Assembly: GCA_015486375.1 (NCBI GenBank)
Contig: WFRR01000052.1
Span: 1-62,046 of the forward strand
Origin: Thiotrichaceae bacterium
GTDB lineage: Bacteria; Pseudomonadota; Gammaproteobacteria; Thiotrichales; Thiotrichaceae
Length of the DNA: 62,046 nucleotides
Direction of reading: 5' to 3'
Part shown: positions 48,456 through 57,996 of the stretch, piece by piece
Position numbering within the stretch: position 1 is the first letter of the stretch
How the letters are laid out: every line of letters starts with the position of its first letter
Made by a program: the position numbers and the translations under genes
Notes under the pieces: model-generated
The model's database searches: none
What the model was told of the DNA's origin: nothing
Seen by the model: the letters and a program-made list of their open reading frames with translations, nothing else

Positions 48456-49220
48456 TCATTTACGTCCCCAAAATATCGAAAAATCACTACTAAGTTGTGC
48501 TCTTTTTGATGAACTAACCAGTTTTTTCGTGTAACGGTATTTTTTCAAGCGTTGGTATTCACTCATAATACTACGAACATAATGTTGCGTTTCACGATAA
48601 GGAGGAATTCCTCGGTATTTTAGTACAGCACCAGGACCTGCATTATAGGCCGCTAATGCTAAGCGTTTATCACCCTTAAAACGTTGTAATTGTTGACTGA
48701 TATATTTCACCCCACCTTGGATATTTTGTTCAGGATTCCAAGCATTAATAACCCCTAAATCTTTAGCTGTACCTGGCATAAGTTGCATGAGACCCATTGC
48801 ACCCACAGGCGATTTAGCTTTAACTTTGAAACAGGATTCTTGCCGCATAATGGCACGAATCAAATTCTCTTCAACCTGATACTGCAAAGCATATTTTCTA
48901 ATTTGAGGCAGATAAGGGTGGGTTTTCTGTCTAATGACATGGGCAGAAAGTTGTTTGCAACTTATCCTCTTATTGGGAGAGCGTTTTTTATTATTTTTTT
49001 TAACGAAAATTGTTTTATGTTTTAGAGGTTTAGACTTTCTTTTACTCTGGTAAGTTTTTTTTAGGGTATAGCCTTTTTTATGGACCTTTTTATCTGTTAG
49101 AAGAATAGAACCATCGGATTGATGATAATAATAGGTGTCAGCAGATAAGGATGTAGCGCTGATTGCACCTATAAATAGTGTAATCCTTACCGAATTTTTG
49201 AATTTTATTGTTTTTTTCAT
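48456..49220 (-). CDS. Lytic transglycosylase (SLT) with N-terminal DUF4124-like segment
   Basis: From ATG 49220 a signal peptide (VRITLFIGAISATSLSA) leads a short DUF4124-like piece (YYYHQSDGSILLTDKK), a basic linker, then the SLT fold with catalytic Glu in RAIMRQESCFKVKAKSPVGAMGLMQLMPGTAKDLG and the AYNAGPGAVLKYRGIPPYRET motif. It cleaves peptidoglycan glycans in the periplasm. The extension to 49343 has no support. It lies downstream of the Pil-Chp direction start and is divergent from the MCE gene. Confidence 0.87.
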   Translation of the reverse strand: MKKTIKFKNSVRITLFIGAISATSLSADTYYYHQSDGSILLTDKKVHKKGYTLKKTYQSKRKSKPLKHKTIFVKKNNKKRSPNKRISCKQLSAHVIRQKTHPYLPQIRKYALQYQVEENLIRAIMRQESCFKVKAKSPVGAMGLMQLMPGTAKDLGVINAWNPEQNIQGGVKYISQQLQRFKGDKRLALAAYNAGPGAVLKYRGIPPYRETQHYVRSIMSEYQRLKKYRYTKKLVSSSKRAQLSSDFSIFWGRK

Positions 49221-49348
49221 CAAAATCTCGCACGGGTAAAATTTTGTTTTAAGCAGAAGACACGCTACAGTAGACACATAATCTTGTCTACAAACAATGA
49301 TAATTGGAATATTGACCGCATAACTCATAATACAATAAGGCATCTAAA

Positions 49349-51151
49349 ATGAGTGATAATAAATCCCAAGCAATAAATCAAAGCAGTTACCCCCGTGCCA
49401 AGGTAAAAAAACAGGCATTTCTTTCTTTAGTTTGGCTGATTCCTTTAGTTGCTTTACTAGTAGGTGTGGGTCTTATGGTTAAAGTATACCGTGAAAAAGG
49501 TCCGACCATTGTGATTGACTTTGAAAATGCACGAGGTATTGAGGCAGGTAGAACCCGTATTCGTTATAAAGATATTGATATTGGTAAAGTCAGTGATGTA
49601 AAGCTAGTGCGTCGTTCTCAAATATTGGATACAGGCGAAACGGTATTACAAGATAGGGCGGTCATCACCGCTGAACTACAGTCTTTTATGTATGACTATC
49701 TCGGTGAAGAAACCGTATTTTGGGTAGTACGTCCCCGTATCTCTATGGGAGAAGTCAGTGGTTTATCGACGCTGTTTAGTGGTTTTTATATAGAGATGGA
49801 TCCTGGTACAAAACGTAATGGATCTAAAGGCATCTACGCAGGTTTGGATAAACCACCTAAAGTAACCTCCTATGATCGGGGTACAGTGATTACTTTAAAT
49901 GCAAAACAATTAGGCTCTTTAAATGAAGGTTCACCTGTTTACTATCGTCAATTAAAAGTAGGTGAGGTGATTGGTAGTCAATTAAACAATGATACAGAAA
50001 GTGTTGATATTAGTATCTATATTCAAGATAAGTATGCGAATAAAATTAAATCCAATACTCGTTTTTGGAATGTGAGTGGTATTGATGTTGAAGTCACTAC
50101 ATCAGGGGGAATATCAGCAAAAATGGAATCACTAACAGCCTTTATATTGGGTGGAATTGCCTTTGAAACCCCTAAAAATATACATAATAGTGAGGCTTTA
50201 TCAGGACAGACTGTTTTTCATCTATATACATCTTACAAGGCGGCTAAGGAAGATACGCTGCGTAATCAAAAACTTTATTATACGATGTATTTTGATGATA
50301 CCTTATTTGGCTTAGCCAAAGATTCTACCCTTGAATATCAAGGCGTACAGGTCGGTAAAGTGGAGAGTATTATGTTGCAGATGAATAATGCGAAAGGTGA
50401 AATTAAAACCTTAGTTAAGGTCTCTGTATTTATTGATAAATTATCAGTTAATGCCGATAAAGCACAGGCTGAACATTTACTAAAAAAGTTAGTAGCTAAA
50501 GGACTACATGCACAATTAAAGACCTCCAGTTTATTGACAGGATCTCAGTATATTGCATTTGTTTATCCTGAAAAAAGTGAAACCCCACATAAAATCATAA
50601 AATTAGCTTCGACAAAAAATAATAAAATCGCTAACTTCCCCACTACGGCAGCAAGCAGTTCTATTCTGAGCTTTGATGCTTCTGAGCTAACCACTGAATT
50701 AACTAAAACCATACAAGATGTGCGTTTGGATGTCTCTAGCTTAACCGATGAATTAACCAAAACCGTTAAGGAAGTGCGCAAAGTCGTCAGTTCCAATGAT
50801 CTTAAAAAGATTGTCTCAGAGACAGGAAAATTAGCTAAGAATCTCAGTAAAATGACTCAATCACTGAATGATAAAGGTATTTCAGGTGAGCTGGTCTCAA
50901 CACTTAAAACCACTCAAAAAGCAATAACCGAGATTCAAAAAGCGGTACAAAATTCTCAAGGTATGATTAAACAAATTGAAACCACAGCAAAAACCACCCA
51001 AAATAGCTTACAAACTTCGCTTGGAGAAGATTCTGCTTTGCAATACAAATTACAGGTTATGTTAGATGAGTTAAGTGAAACCGCGAATTCTTTTTCTGTA
51101 CTTGCTGATACTTTACAACGTAAACCAAACTCGCTTTTATTTGGAAAGTAG
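49349..51151 (+). CDS. pqiB: PqiB-like MCE (MlaD) domain protein
   Basis: Inner-membrane anchored protein (LVWLIPLVALLVGVGLMVKV at residues 29-48) with several MCE/MlaD domains: the first starts at GPTIVIDFENARGIEAGRTRIRYKDIDIGKV, a second around SPVYYRQLKVGEVIG and a third around STLEYQGVQVGKVESI. A C-terminal region (about 450-590) is predicted helical/coiled-coil with repeats of LTKTIQDV/LTKTVKEV. PqiB-type proteins form tunnels for lipid transport between membranes. Its usual partner pqiA is not adjacent, nor is pqiC. Confidence 0.85.
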   Translation: MSDNKSQAINQSSYPRAKVKKQAFLSLVWLIPLVALLVGVGLMVKVYREKGPTIVIDFENARGIEAGRTRIRYKDIDIGKVSDVKLVRRSQILDTGETVLQDRAVITAELQSFMYDYLGEETVFWVVRPRISMGEVSGLSTLFSGFYIEMDPGTKRNGSKGIYAGLDKPPKVTSYDRGTVITLNAKQLGSLNEGSPVYYRQLKVGEVIGSQLNNDTESVDISIYIQDKYANKIKSNTRFWNVSGIDVEVTTSGGISAKMESLTAFILGGIAFETPKNIHNSEALSGQTVFHLYTSYKAAKEDTLRNQKLYYTMYFDDTLFGLAKDSTLEYQGVQVGKVESIMLQMNNAKGEIKTLVKVSVFIDKLSVNADKAQAEHLLKKLVAKGLHAQLKTSSLLTGSQYIAFVYPEKSETPHKIIKLASTKNNKIANFPTTAASSSILSFDASELTTELTKTIQDVRLDVSSLTDELTKTVKEVRKVVSSNDLKKIVSETGKLAKNLSKMTQSLNDKGISGELVSTLKTTQKAITEIQKAVQNSQGMIKQIETTAKTTQNSLQTSLGEDSALQYKLQVMLDELSETANSFSVLADTLQRKPNSLLFGK

Positions 51152-51178
51152 TAGCTCTCTATGACTGAACAGTATTAC

Positions 51179-52558
51179 CTAAGCGGAATAAACAGAATAC
51201 AAATAGCTATAAATACAAAATAAGCCCATTGCTTCTCCACCCTTTGGGCGACCGATACGGGTCGCGTTATTCCATGCCATGACATCGAAATGTAACCATT
51301 TACGTTGTTTAGGTACAAATTCATTTAAAAATAACGCGGCGGTAATCGCGCCTCCATAACCCTCTGGGGAGCAATTTAATAAATCAGCACAACTGCTATC
51401 TAATTGCTTTAAGTAATCCTTATACAAGGGTAATTGCCAGACTAATTCTTGCTGTTGCTCTGCATGGCTATTTAGTTCAGTACTCACTTGAGCATTATTA
51501 CTAAAATAAACAGGTACATCTGTGCCTAATGCCACTCGTGCAGCCCCTGTTAGCGTGGCAAAATCAATAATTAAATCAGGATCATCAGCAATCGCATCAC
51601 TTAAAGCATCACATAAAACTAAACGCCCTTCTGCATCAGTATTATCAATTTCAACCGTCTTACCTGAGCGGGTACGGATCACATCACCGGGGCGAAAAGC
51701 ATTGCTTGATATAGCATTTTCAACTGCAGGAATTAATACGCGCAAATTAACAGGCAGTTGATTCGCCATAATGAGGTGAGCTAAGCCTAGTGCATGTGCT
51801 GCACCACCCATATCCTTTTTCATTAGACGCATAAAGCGAGAAGGTTTTATATCTAAGCCACCTGAATCAAAACAAACACCTTTACCAATAAGGGTTAAAC
51901 GTGGGTGGTCGGTATTTCCCCATGTTAATTCAAGATAACGAGGTGGGTGACAACTCGCACGTCCTACTGCATGAATAGTTGGGAAGTTTTCATCCAGTAA
52001 AACATCACCAATAATTTCGGTAAAATGAGCAGAAAATTGACGGGCTAACTGTCCTGTAATATTCGCTAGTTGCTCAGGCATCATATGATTAGCAGGTGTA
52101 TTAATTAAATCACGCACTAAGTAGATTGCATCAATAAATGCACTGACTTGAGTTAATAACTCAGGTTCAATATAGAGTTGTACCTTGTTGCTTTCTTCTT
52201 TCTCATATTTATAAGCATCAAAACGATAAGCTCCCAAGCCCCAACCAATCATTGCGTCGCTAACTTCAGATTTATTCCAATCACTTTCAAGGTGATAATG
52301 TCCACGCGGTAATTGATTCACCAATTTAGCCAATGCCCAACGACGATTTTCAGAATCTTCTGCAACGCCAACAACGACGCTGCTTAACTTTCCATTTTCA
52401 TCCGCGAGTAAACAAAATTGATGCTCTTTGGCCGTAAATTCATTACTTCTTAGCCAATTTTTCCATGCTATAGATTGCACTTTTTGCCAACTTTTTAATG
52501 TTTTTACTGAAAGTGGAATAATGGCTACTGAGGCTTTATCAGGCGTACTAAAAAACAT
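51179..52558 (-). CDS. Leucyl aminopeptidase family protein (M17)
   Basis: Metallo-aminopeptidase of the M17 family. The metal and catalytic motifs are KGVCFDSGGLDIKPSRFMRLMKKDMGGAAH and NTDAEGRLVLCDALS. The start at ATG 52558 follows AAGGATAATAA. 460 residues is shorter than E. coli PepA (503). It could be a general peptidase or a PepB-like form. It follows ribD by 23 bases. Confidence 0.9.
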   Translation of the reverse strand: MFFSTPDKASVAIIPLSVKTLKSWQKVQSIAWKNWLRSNEFTAKEHQFCLLADENGKLSSVVVGVAEDSENRRWALAKLVNQLPRGHYHLESDWNKSEVSDAMIGWGLGAYRFDAYKYEKEESNKVQLYIEPELLTQVSAFIDAIYLVRDLINTPANHMMPEQLANITGQLARQFSAHFTEIIGDVLLDENFPTIHAVGRASCHPPRYLELTWGNTDHPRLTLIGKGVCFDSGGLDIKPSRFMRLMKKDMGGAAHALGLAHLIMANQLPVNLRVLIPAVENAISSNAFRPGDVIRTRSGKTVEIDNTDAEGRLVLCDALSDAIADDPDLIIDFATLTGAARVALGTDVPVYFSNNAQVSTELNSHAEQQQELVWQLPLYKDYLKQLDSSCADLLNCSPEGYGGAITAALFLNEFVPKQRKWLHFDVMAWNNATRIGRPKGGEAMGLFCIYSYLYSVYSA

Positions 52559-52581
52559 ATTTATTATCCTTAATCTAAAAT

Positions 52582-53748
52582 CTAATGTGAGGAGCAATTG
52601 GAATTAATCGTAGTTGGTACAGCAGAAATACGCCAATCATCACCGAGAGCGCGTATATCCTGTATTTTAACCTCGATACGTTGGTGCATTTTATTATGTT
52701 TAGGCAGATTAAATAAGGCACGGGTATTATTGCCCATAATATGGGCGGCCATATACAAGATAATTTCATCGACTAAACCTGCATATAATAATGCACCACA
52801 CAAAGTCGCACCTGCTTCAACATGTACTTCATTAATTTCTCGCTGTGCGAGTTGAAGCAATACCGCATCTAGAGGGACTTTATTGGGTTCATGTTCACCA
52901 GGTTTTAAAACAATTACTTCAGCTCCTGCATTATGCAGTGCCTTGATTTTATCTTGATGATTGCTAATCGTAAAAATCCATGTTTCACCCTCTAACTTAA
53001 GCAACTTAGCAGTTGTTGGGGTAGATAATTTAGAATCTATAATGACGCGCTTTGGCTGTTGTAGTGGGCGGACTTTATTTTGAGAATCATTAGGTAAATT
53101 AAGATCATCGACATTAAGGCGAATATTCAAAGAAGGATTATCATCAATCACAGTGCCTGTTGCGGTTAAAATTGCCTCCGATTGCGCTCGTAATTTTTGT
53201 ACATCTTGACGGGCGGCTGAACCTGTAATCCACATGCTTTCCCCTGATTGCATCGCCGTTGCACCATCTAAACTCATCGCCAGTTTAACCCGTACAAAAG
53301 GACGTTTACACTGCATTCGCTTAATAAAACCACGATTAAGTTGTTGTGCTTCTACTTCCAGTAAACCACATTGAGTCGTAATACCTGCATTATTTAAACG
53401 TTTTAAACCTGAGCCTGAAACCAATGGATTAGGATCTTGCATGGCAGTAATAACATGACTGATACCTGCGGCAATCAGTGAGGAAGTACAAGGTGGTGTT
53501 TTACCCTGATGTGAACAAGGTTCTAACGTAACATACGCAGTTGCACCTTGTGCCAATTTGCCCGCTTGTGCTAAAGCATGGACTTCAGCATGTGGCTCAC
53601 CTGCATAGTGATGTGCGCCTTCGCCAATAATTTTTTGATTTTTGACAATCACACACCCTACACGCGGGTTAGGATGTGCGGTATAACGACCTTGCTCAGC
53701 CAGACGCAAAGCAAGGCTCATATAATGATGATCTTGGGGAGTAAACAT
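52582..53748 (-). CDS. ribD: Bifunctional riboflavin biosynthesis deaminase/reductase RibD
   Basis: Deaminase at the N-terminus with zinc site HAEVHAL and PCSHQGKTPPC, followed by the reductase domain starting at GFIKRMQCKRPFVRVKLAMSLDGATA. It performs steps 2 and 3 of riboflavin synthesis. 388 residues is normal. It lies between metZ and the M17 gene; other rib genes are not in the window and no FMN riboswitch is seen. Confidence 0.94.
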   Translation of the reverse strand: MFTPQDHHYMSLALRLAEQGRYTAHPNPRVGCVIVKNQKIIGEGAHHYAGEPHAEVHALAQAGKLAQGATAYVTLEPCSHQGKTPPCTSSLIAAGISHVITAMQDPNPLVSGSGLKRLNNAGITTQCGLLEVEAQQLNRGFIKRMQCKRPFVRVKLAMSLDGATAMQSGESMWITGSAARQDVQKLRAQSEAILTATGTVIDDNPSLNIRLNVDDLNLPNDSQNKVRPLQQPKRVIIDSKLSTPTTAKLLKLEGETWIFTISNHQDKIKALHNAGAEVIVLKPGEHEPNKVPLDAVLLQLAQREINEVHVEAGATLCGALLYAGLVDEIILYMAAHIMGNNTRALFNLPKHNKMHQRIEVKIQDIRALGDDWRISAVPTTINSNCSSH

Positions 53749-53815
53749 GAATAATCTTACTTAGGAATGAGAGTATTGATAATACCTAAATTGTGAAATT
53801 ATTTTTCTGACAAAA

Positions 53816-55000
53816 TCAAAAACCACGGGCTAAATCTGCTTTTATATCATCAATATTTTCTAGACCAACCGCGACACGGACTAAACCTTGACTGATGCCT
53901 GCTTCTAAACGTTGTTCCTCGCTTAAACGCCCATGTGTGGTACTCGCAGGGTGAGTAATCGTAGACTTTGCATCACCTAAATTAGCTGTAATTGAAAGCA
54001 TTTGGGTGCTATCAATCATTTCCCATGCCGCCTGTTTGCCTGCTGCTACTTCAAAGGAAACAATGCCGCCCCAATTACTTTGTTGCTGTTTTGCTAAGGC
54101 ATGTTGAGGATGTGAAGCTAAGCCTGTGAAGTAAACCCGTTTAACACTTTGTTGCTGTTCTAGCCAATGGGCTAATTCATTGGCACTGTCTGAATGCACC
54201 TTCATTCTTAAGTGCAAGGTTTCTAAGCCTTTTAAAAATACCCACGCATTAAAAGGACTCATTGATGCACCGCCTGAACGTAATACAGCAAAGACCTTTT
54301 CACCGACTAACTCAGCATTACCGACAACCGCACCGCCTAAGCAACGTCCTTGTCCATCTAAATATTTAGTTGCAGAATGTACAACAATATCAGCGCCCAG
54401 CATTAAAGGGCGTTGTAAAACAGGGGTACAAAAACAGTTATCAATCACCAATAAACTCTCATTAAGATGAGCAATTTCGGCTAATGCTTGAATATCAACT
54501 AATTCAGAAAGTGGATTAGAGGGTGTTTCTGCAAATAAAAGACGAGTATTCGGTTTTAGTGCAGCTTGCCAAGTTTCTAAATTACTGAGTTCAACAAAAG
54601 TAATTTCTACCCCAAATTTTGCCATAAAGGTATTTAAAAAAATGGTGGTTGTGCCAAAAATAGAACGAGAGCAGACAATATGATCGCCTGCTTTTAACAA
54701 AGCCATCATGACTGCCATAATGGCTGCCATGCCAGAAGCAGTCGCCACACAAGATTCTCCCCCTTCCATCACGGCGAGACGTTCTTCAAAATAACCCACG
54801 GTTGGATTACTTAAACGTGAATAGATATTGCCTTTTTCTTCACCTGAAAAACGCGCAGCCGCTTCAGCAGCACTTTTAAACACGTAACTAGAGGTTGGGA
54901 ATATAGCTTCGGAATGTTCTCTTTCATGGGTGCGGTGATGCCCTGTGCGAATCGCTAGGGTCTCTAAGCTCCATTGATTATCTTGTGTGGATTCATCCAT
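53816..55000 (-). CDS. metZ: O-succinylhomoserine sulfhydrylase
   Basis: PLP enzyme of the trans-sulfuration family: PTVGYFEERLAVMEGGESCVATASGMAAIMA, FAETPSNPLSELVDI and the PLP lysine in VHSATKYLDGQGRCLGGAVVG. The N-terminal region ETLAIRTGHHRTHEREHSEAIFPTSSYVF fits MetZ, which makes homocysteine directly from sulfide. It could also be assigned to MetB/MetC relatives, but the pattern favours MetZ. No SAM riboswitch is seen upstream. Confidence 0.88.
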   Translation of the reverse strand: MDESTQDNQWSLETLAIRTGHHRTHEREHSEAIFPTSSYVFKSAAEAAARFSGEEKGNIYSRLSNPTVGYFEERLAVMEGGESCVATASGMAAIMAVMMALLKAGDHIVCSRSIFGTTTIFLNTFMAKFGVEITFVELSNLETWQAALKPNTRLLFAETPSNPLSELVDIQALAEIAHLNESLLVIDNCFCTPVLQRPLMLGADIVVHSATKYLDGQGRCLGGAVVGNAELVGEKVFAVLRSGGASMSPFNAWVFLKGLETLHLRMKVHSDSANELAHWLEQQQSVKRVYFTGLASHPQHALAKQQQSNWGGIVSFEVAAGKQAAWEMIDSTQMLSITANLGDAKSTITHPASTTHGRLSEEQRLEAGISQGLVRVAVGLENIDDIKADLARGF

Positions 55001-55083
55001 TGTTCGTTCTCGTAATTCCTATTCAAAATGGATTTAATATCTAAAGAACTGGCAGTTTAGCATTGTATCGATATGACTTATTC

Positions 55084-55683
55084 TTAAAAAAGAAAAATAA
55101 CCTCCAGTGGTACAGCAAGTAAGGCGATAGATTCTTGATAAGTGCCTGAAAAATTACTGCTACTGTTATCAAAAATATTCTTATAGGCATAATGGGAAGC
55201 CGTAGTGACTTTGCTCTGAAACTGATCCCGAGCGGCAGTTGCACTGGCATGAATTTCTTCACTAAAACCATTATTTTCATTGGGATAACTACGAATTGTA
55301 TCAATCATGGCAACGGCTAATGCCCCTTTATCATCATTATGCGTTCCTGTCAGTTCATTGACCCAGAAATCAACTTCTCCTTGAGTCACATCGCCTTTAG
55401 AAAATTCTCGCCCCAGCACGCCTGTATACAGTTGCTTAATATAATCCGTATTATTGCTTGCTCCTGTTTCTGTGCCATAACCCGTTAATTCATAAAAGGG
55501 TTTCGTCTCACCTGTAGGGATAGCACTGGATATAGCTGCACTGTAGAAACTATTGGATATATCAACAAGACTATTATTATCTAATAAATCGATATTAAAA
55601 TTTAATCCTGCGGTATCAGGGACGCGGTTGAAATAACCAACGTAGAGTTCGATAATGTTTTTAATTTCTGCTTCTGTTGCCAT
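55084..55683 (-). CDS. DUF4214-domain protein
   Basis: About 200 residues containing two DUF4214-like units (IIELYVGYFNRVPDTAGLNFNIDLL and YIKQLYTGVLGREFSKGDVTQGEVDFWVNEL). DUF4214 usually occurs as a module in large surface or RTX proteins; here it stands alone, ends in a hydrophobic stretch (LLAVPLEVIFLF), and has no signal peptide. The role is unknown. It lies between the metZ and RNB genes on the same strand. Confidence 0.75.
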   Translation of the reverse strand: MATEAEIKNIIELYVGYFNRVPDTAGLNFNIDLLDNNSLVDISNSFYSAAISSAIPTGETKPFYELTGYGTETGASNNTDYIKQLYTGVLGREFSKGDVTQGEVDFWVNELTGTHNDDKGALAVAMIDTIRSYPNENNGFSEEIHASATAARDQFQSKVTTASHYAYKNIFDNSSSNFSGTYQESIALLAVPLEVIFLF

Positions 55684-55723
55684 CTGTCATCCTTACTTAT
55701 TCTAATCGTTAAATCGTTACGTT

Positions 55724-57814
55724 TTAGTGTAGCTTTTCCCACATGAGTTTTGCCGCACTCTTTTTTGCAAATTTTTTATTGATTCCATATGCGACTGTAT
55801 TGAGCGTCGTTTTATCCTTCTTAACCACAATACAACTACATTGAAATTGTTCAATACCGCTTCGCTCAACTAAATCAAACTCATAATAAGGTAAGTCCTG
55901 CCGTCTGATTTGCATATAATTATTAAGTAAACCAATAAAATTTTCTGTGGTCTGTTCCGCAGATTTCTTTTTGCTTTTGGGTAAATGTTTGATGGTTTCA
56001 ATCAACTGAGCAGCTGCAAATTGTTTAACCGTTTTCTTCGCTGCAGATTTCTCCACACAGGCTAAATATTCTTGACCATTAATCGTAATACTGGCTTCTA
56101 CTTGAAAAATAGGTCGATGTGACTCTCCTTTTTCTTTATAGTGATATTGGACATTTTCCCAGCCCTTTTTTTGGTACAACTCCACTAATTTCCCGACTGC
56201 ATTAATCGTGGCTTGAGGTTGACTATGCACCTGCTTTATCGCATCCTCACTGACTGTATCTAAACTGGATTTTTTATAAAAATCAGGAAAATCTAAATCA
56301 ATTTTCAAGACCTTAGCCAATAGATTATAGTTAGCTAACTGCTCTGATAATTTTTTAGTTTTGATATTAATATTATTTTTTTGGCAATCTGATAAATACT
56401 GTTTATTGTGAGTCTTTAATGTTGCAATCGTTGCAAAGCTAGGTGTAACCGCATTATGAATCATTTCAGTCTGATAACTAATCACTTGCCATTGAAAGGT
56501 TTGGCTTGCCATCGCTAATAGTGTAGTACTATCCGCCAGATTTTCACTCATACTTTTCATGATAGACCGTCTTAGCACCTGCCATTGATCCAGATTCTTA
56601 GCACGAAATAACACTAAAAATATCTCTCGATGAGAAAGACTTTTATTCTGTAAACGTGCGTTTATTTCATCCTCTAAATAATCTGAAAGTCGATTTTCAC
56701 TGATAGCAGCTTTGAGTAGTACATAAAATTCATTGCTATTAAGGCCTGAATAATCATTTTCATCTAAAAGATCCAGTTGTTGTTTATACTGTTTCTTTTT
56801 AAAGAACTGACCCTGTTTTCGTTTATATTCATCCGTAACATCATTAATATGTTGACCGATTTCTGCTAAATCTTCATTACTATAAGGCAGTGTTTCACCC
56901 GCAATAAATGCGCCCAATTGTCGAATATTAACCAAATCAGCATAACGTCGAATCGGTGAACTAAAGTGCGTATAGGCGGGTAAATTAAGTGCATAGTGTC
57001 CCTCAATAATGGGGGCGTACTCCGCCTTATTAAAGATCAATGCAAACTTACTAATGAGTGTTTCTATGCGCTCCACATTGCCTAAATTAACAGCATTATC
57101 AATATCCTCAATTAAGCTATCACGCGGTGGAGCAACCGCTCGAGTGGTGTGATTGCGATACAGCGCAGGAATATCATGCTCTGCAAAAAAACGGGCAATT
57201 AATTGATTAGATAAAATCATAAACTCTTGAATAAGAATATGAGAATTATAGGCTTTTTCAGGCGCAATACGTTGTAGTACACCGTCTTCAGAAGTCGCTA
57301 AACCTTGCTGTAAATTGTATAAACTAATCGCACCATTTTGTCGCCTTTTCTGGAATAGAATTTGTGATAATTGGTAGCTTTTATTTAAAGCTTGATGGTA
57401 AGGATGACTGCTATCCGCCATAATCACAGCGGCTGATTCATAACTGAGCTTCGCTTTACTGCGTAGCAATGTTTTATGAATGGTCGGCATTTGCGTATTG
57501 GCATCATCATCAATTGGAATCGAAAGGGTAATGGTATTTCTGGCTTTTCCTGCTAATAAACTTAAAGCATCTTCAGAATAGTGATGGGGGAACATCCCCA
57601 CATTAGATTCTCTAAGGTAGCGGGTAAAGCAGCGTTGATAAGCCGCTTTATCCAAAGGGGAGTCAAGAGGAATTTGTTCACCCACATCGGTAATAGAGAT
57701 ATGCAGAATATAGCCATTTTCCACATTCTCTAGCCAAAATGCATCATCAAGATCATAGGATGATGGGGAATCAATGGTGAGTCCTTCAATCGGTTTTCTG
57801 TAGGAGTTGCTCAT
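55724..57814 (-). CDS. RNase II-family (RNB) exoribonuclease with two C-terminal dsRBD-like segments
   Basis: RNB domain begins at residue 13: the four Asp at 15, 21, 23, 24 (TIDSPSSYDLDDA) have the spacing of RNase II D201/207/209/210. The motif THFSSPIRRYADLVNIRQL carries the conserved Arg. No cold-shock or S1 OB folds precede or follow. From about 540, QATINAVGKLVELYQKKGW through KSAAKKTVKQFAAAQLIETI resembles a dsRBD, and NFIGLLNNYMQIRRQDLPYYEF through NKKFAKKSAAKLMWEKLH a second. It may process structured RNA. The start codon sits within a cytochrome c peroxidase remnant. Confidence 0.8.
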   Translation of the reverse strand: MSNSYRKPIEGLTIDSPSSYDLDDAFWLENVENGYILHISITDVGEQIPLDSPLDKAAYQRCFTRYLRESNVGMFPHHYSEDALSLLAGKARNTITLSIPIDDDANTQMPTIHKTLLRSKAKLSYESAAVIMADSSHPYHQALNKSYQLSQILFQKRRQNGAISLYNLQQGLATSEDGVLQRIAPEKAYNSHILIQEFMILSNQLIARFFAEHDIPALYRNHTTRAVAPPRDSLIEDIDNAVNLGNVERIETLISKFALIFNKAEYAPIIEGHYALNLPAYTHFSSPIRRYADLVNIRQLGAFIAGETLPYSNEDLAEIGQHINDVTDEYKRKQGQFFKKKQYKQQLDLLDENDYSGLNSNEFYVLLKAAISENRLSDYLEDEINARLQNKSLSHREIFLVLFRAKNLDQWQVLRRSIMKSMSENLADSTTLLAMASQTFQWQVISYQTEMIHNAVTPSFATIATLKTHNKQYLSDCQKNNINIKTKKLSEQLANYNLLAKVLKIDLDFPDFYKKSSLDTVSEDAIKQVHSQPQATINAVGKLVELYQKKGWENVQYHYKEKGESHRPIFQVEASITINGQEYLACVEKSAAKKTVKQFAAAQLIETIKHLPKSKKKSAEQTTENFIGLLNNYMQIRRQDLPYYEFDLVERSGIEQFQCSCIVVKKDKTTLNTVAYGINKKFAKKSAAKLMWEKLH

Positions 57815-57933
57815 AACGTTGATCGGTTAAGGTTTCTAAAAAAGCGACCAAAGCATTAATCCGTGCGTAAGGTCGGGACTTTAAATTTACCATCTTGCTC
57901 AGGATCCGTCATATTTCGATTACTGCGTAACAT
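57786..57933 (-). pseudogene. Remnant of a di-haem cytochrome c peroxidase / MauG-family gene
   Basis: On the minus strand from ATG 57931-57933, MLRSNRNMTDPEQDGKFKVP followed by TLR matches the region just before the second part of the haem fold (GKFKVPTLRNV). The frame breaks, and a second frame gives INALVAFLETLTDQRYEQLL and QKTD before TGA 57786-57788, the typical C-terminus. The middle (about 80 or more residues including the M-haem ligand stretch) is deleted. The second fragment overlaps the first 29 bases of the RNB gene, suggesting that the intact peroxidase once overlapped it. Confidence 0.6.
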
Positions 57934-57996
57934 CAGTGTTTAATATACTATGATCAATCAATAAGCTTTGATGATGTATTACACAAATTTAGCGAT

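Noticed and set aside
55041-55304. Second open frame overlapping the end of the DUF4214 gene as a separate gene
   Set aside because: Its translation is compositionally odd and lacks a ribosome-binding site; kept only as a possible frameshift hint.
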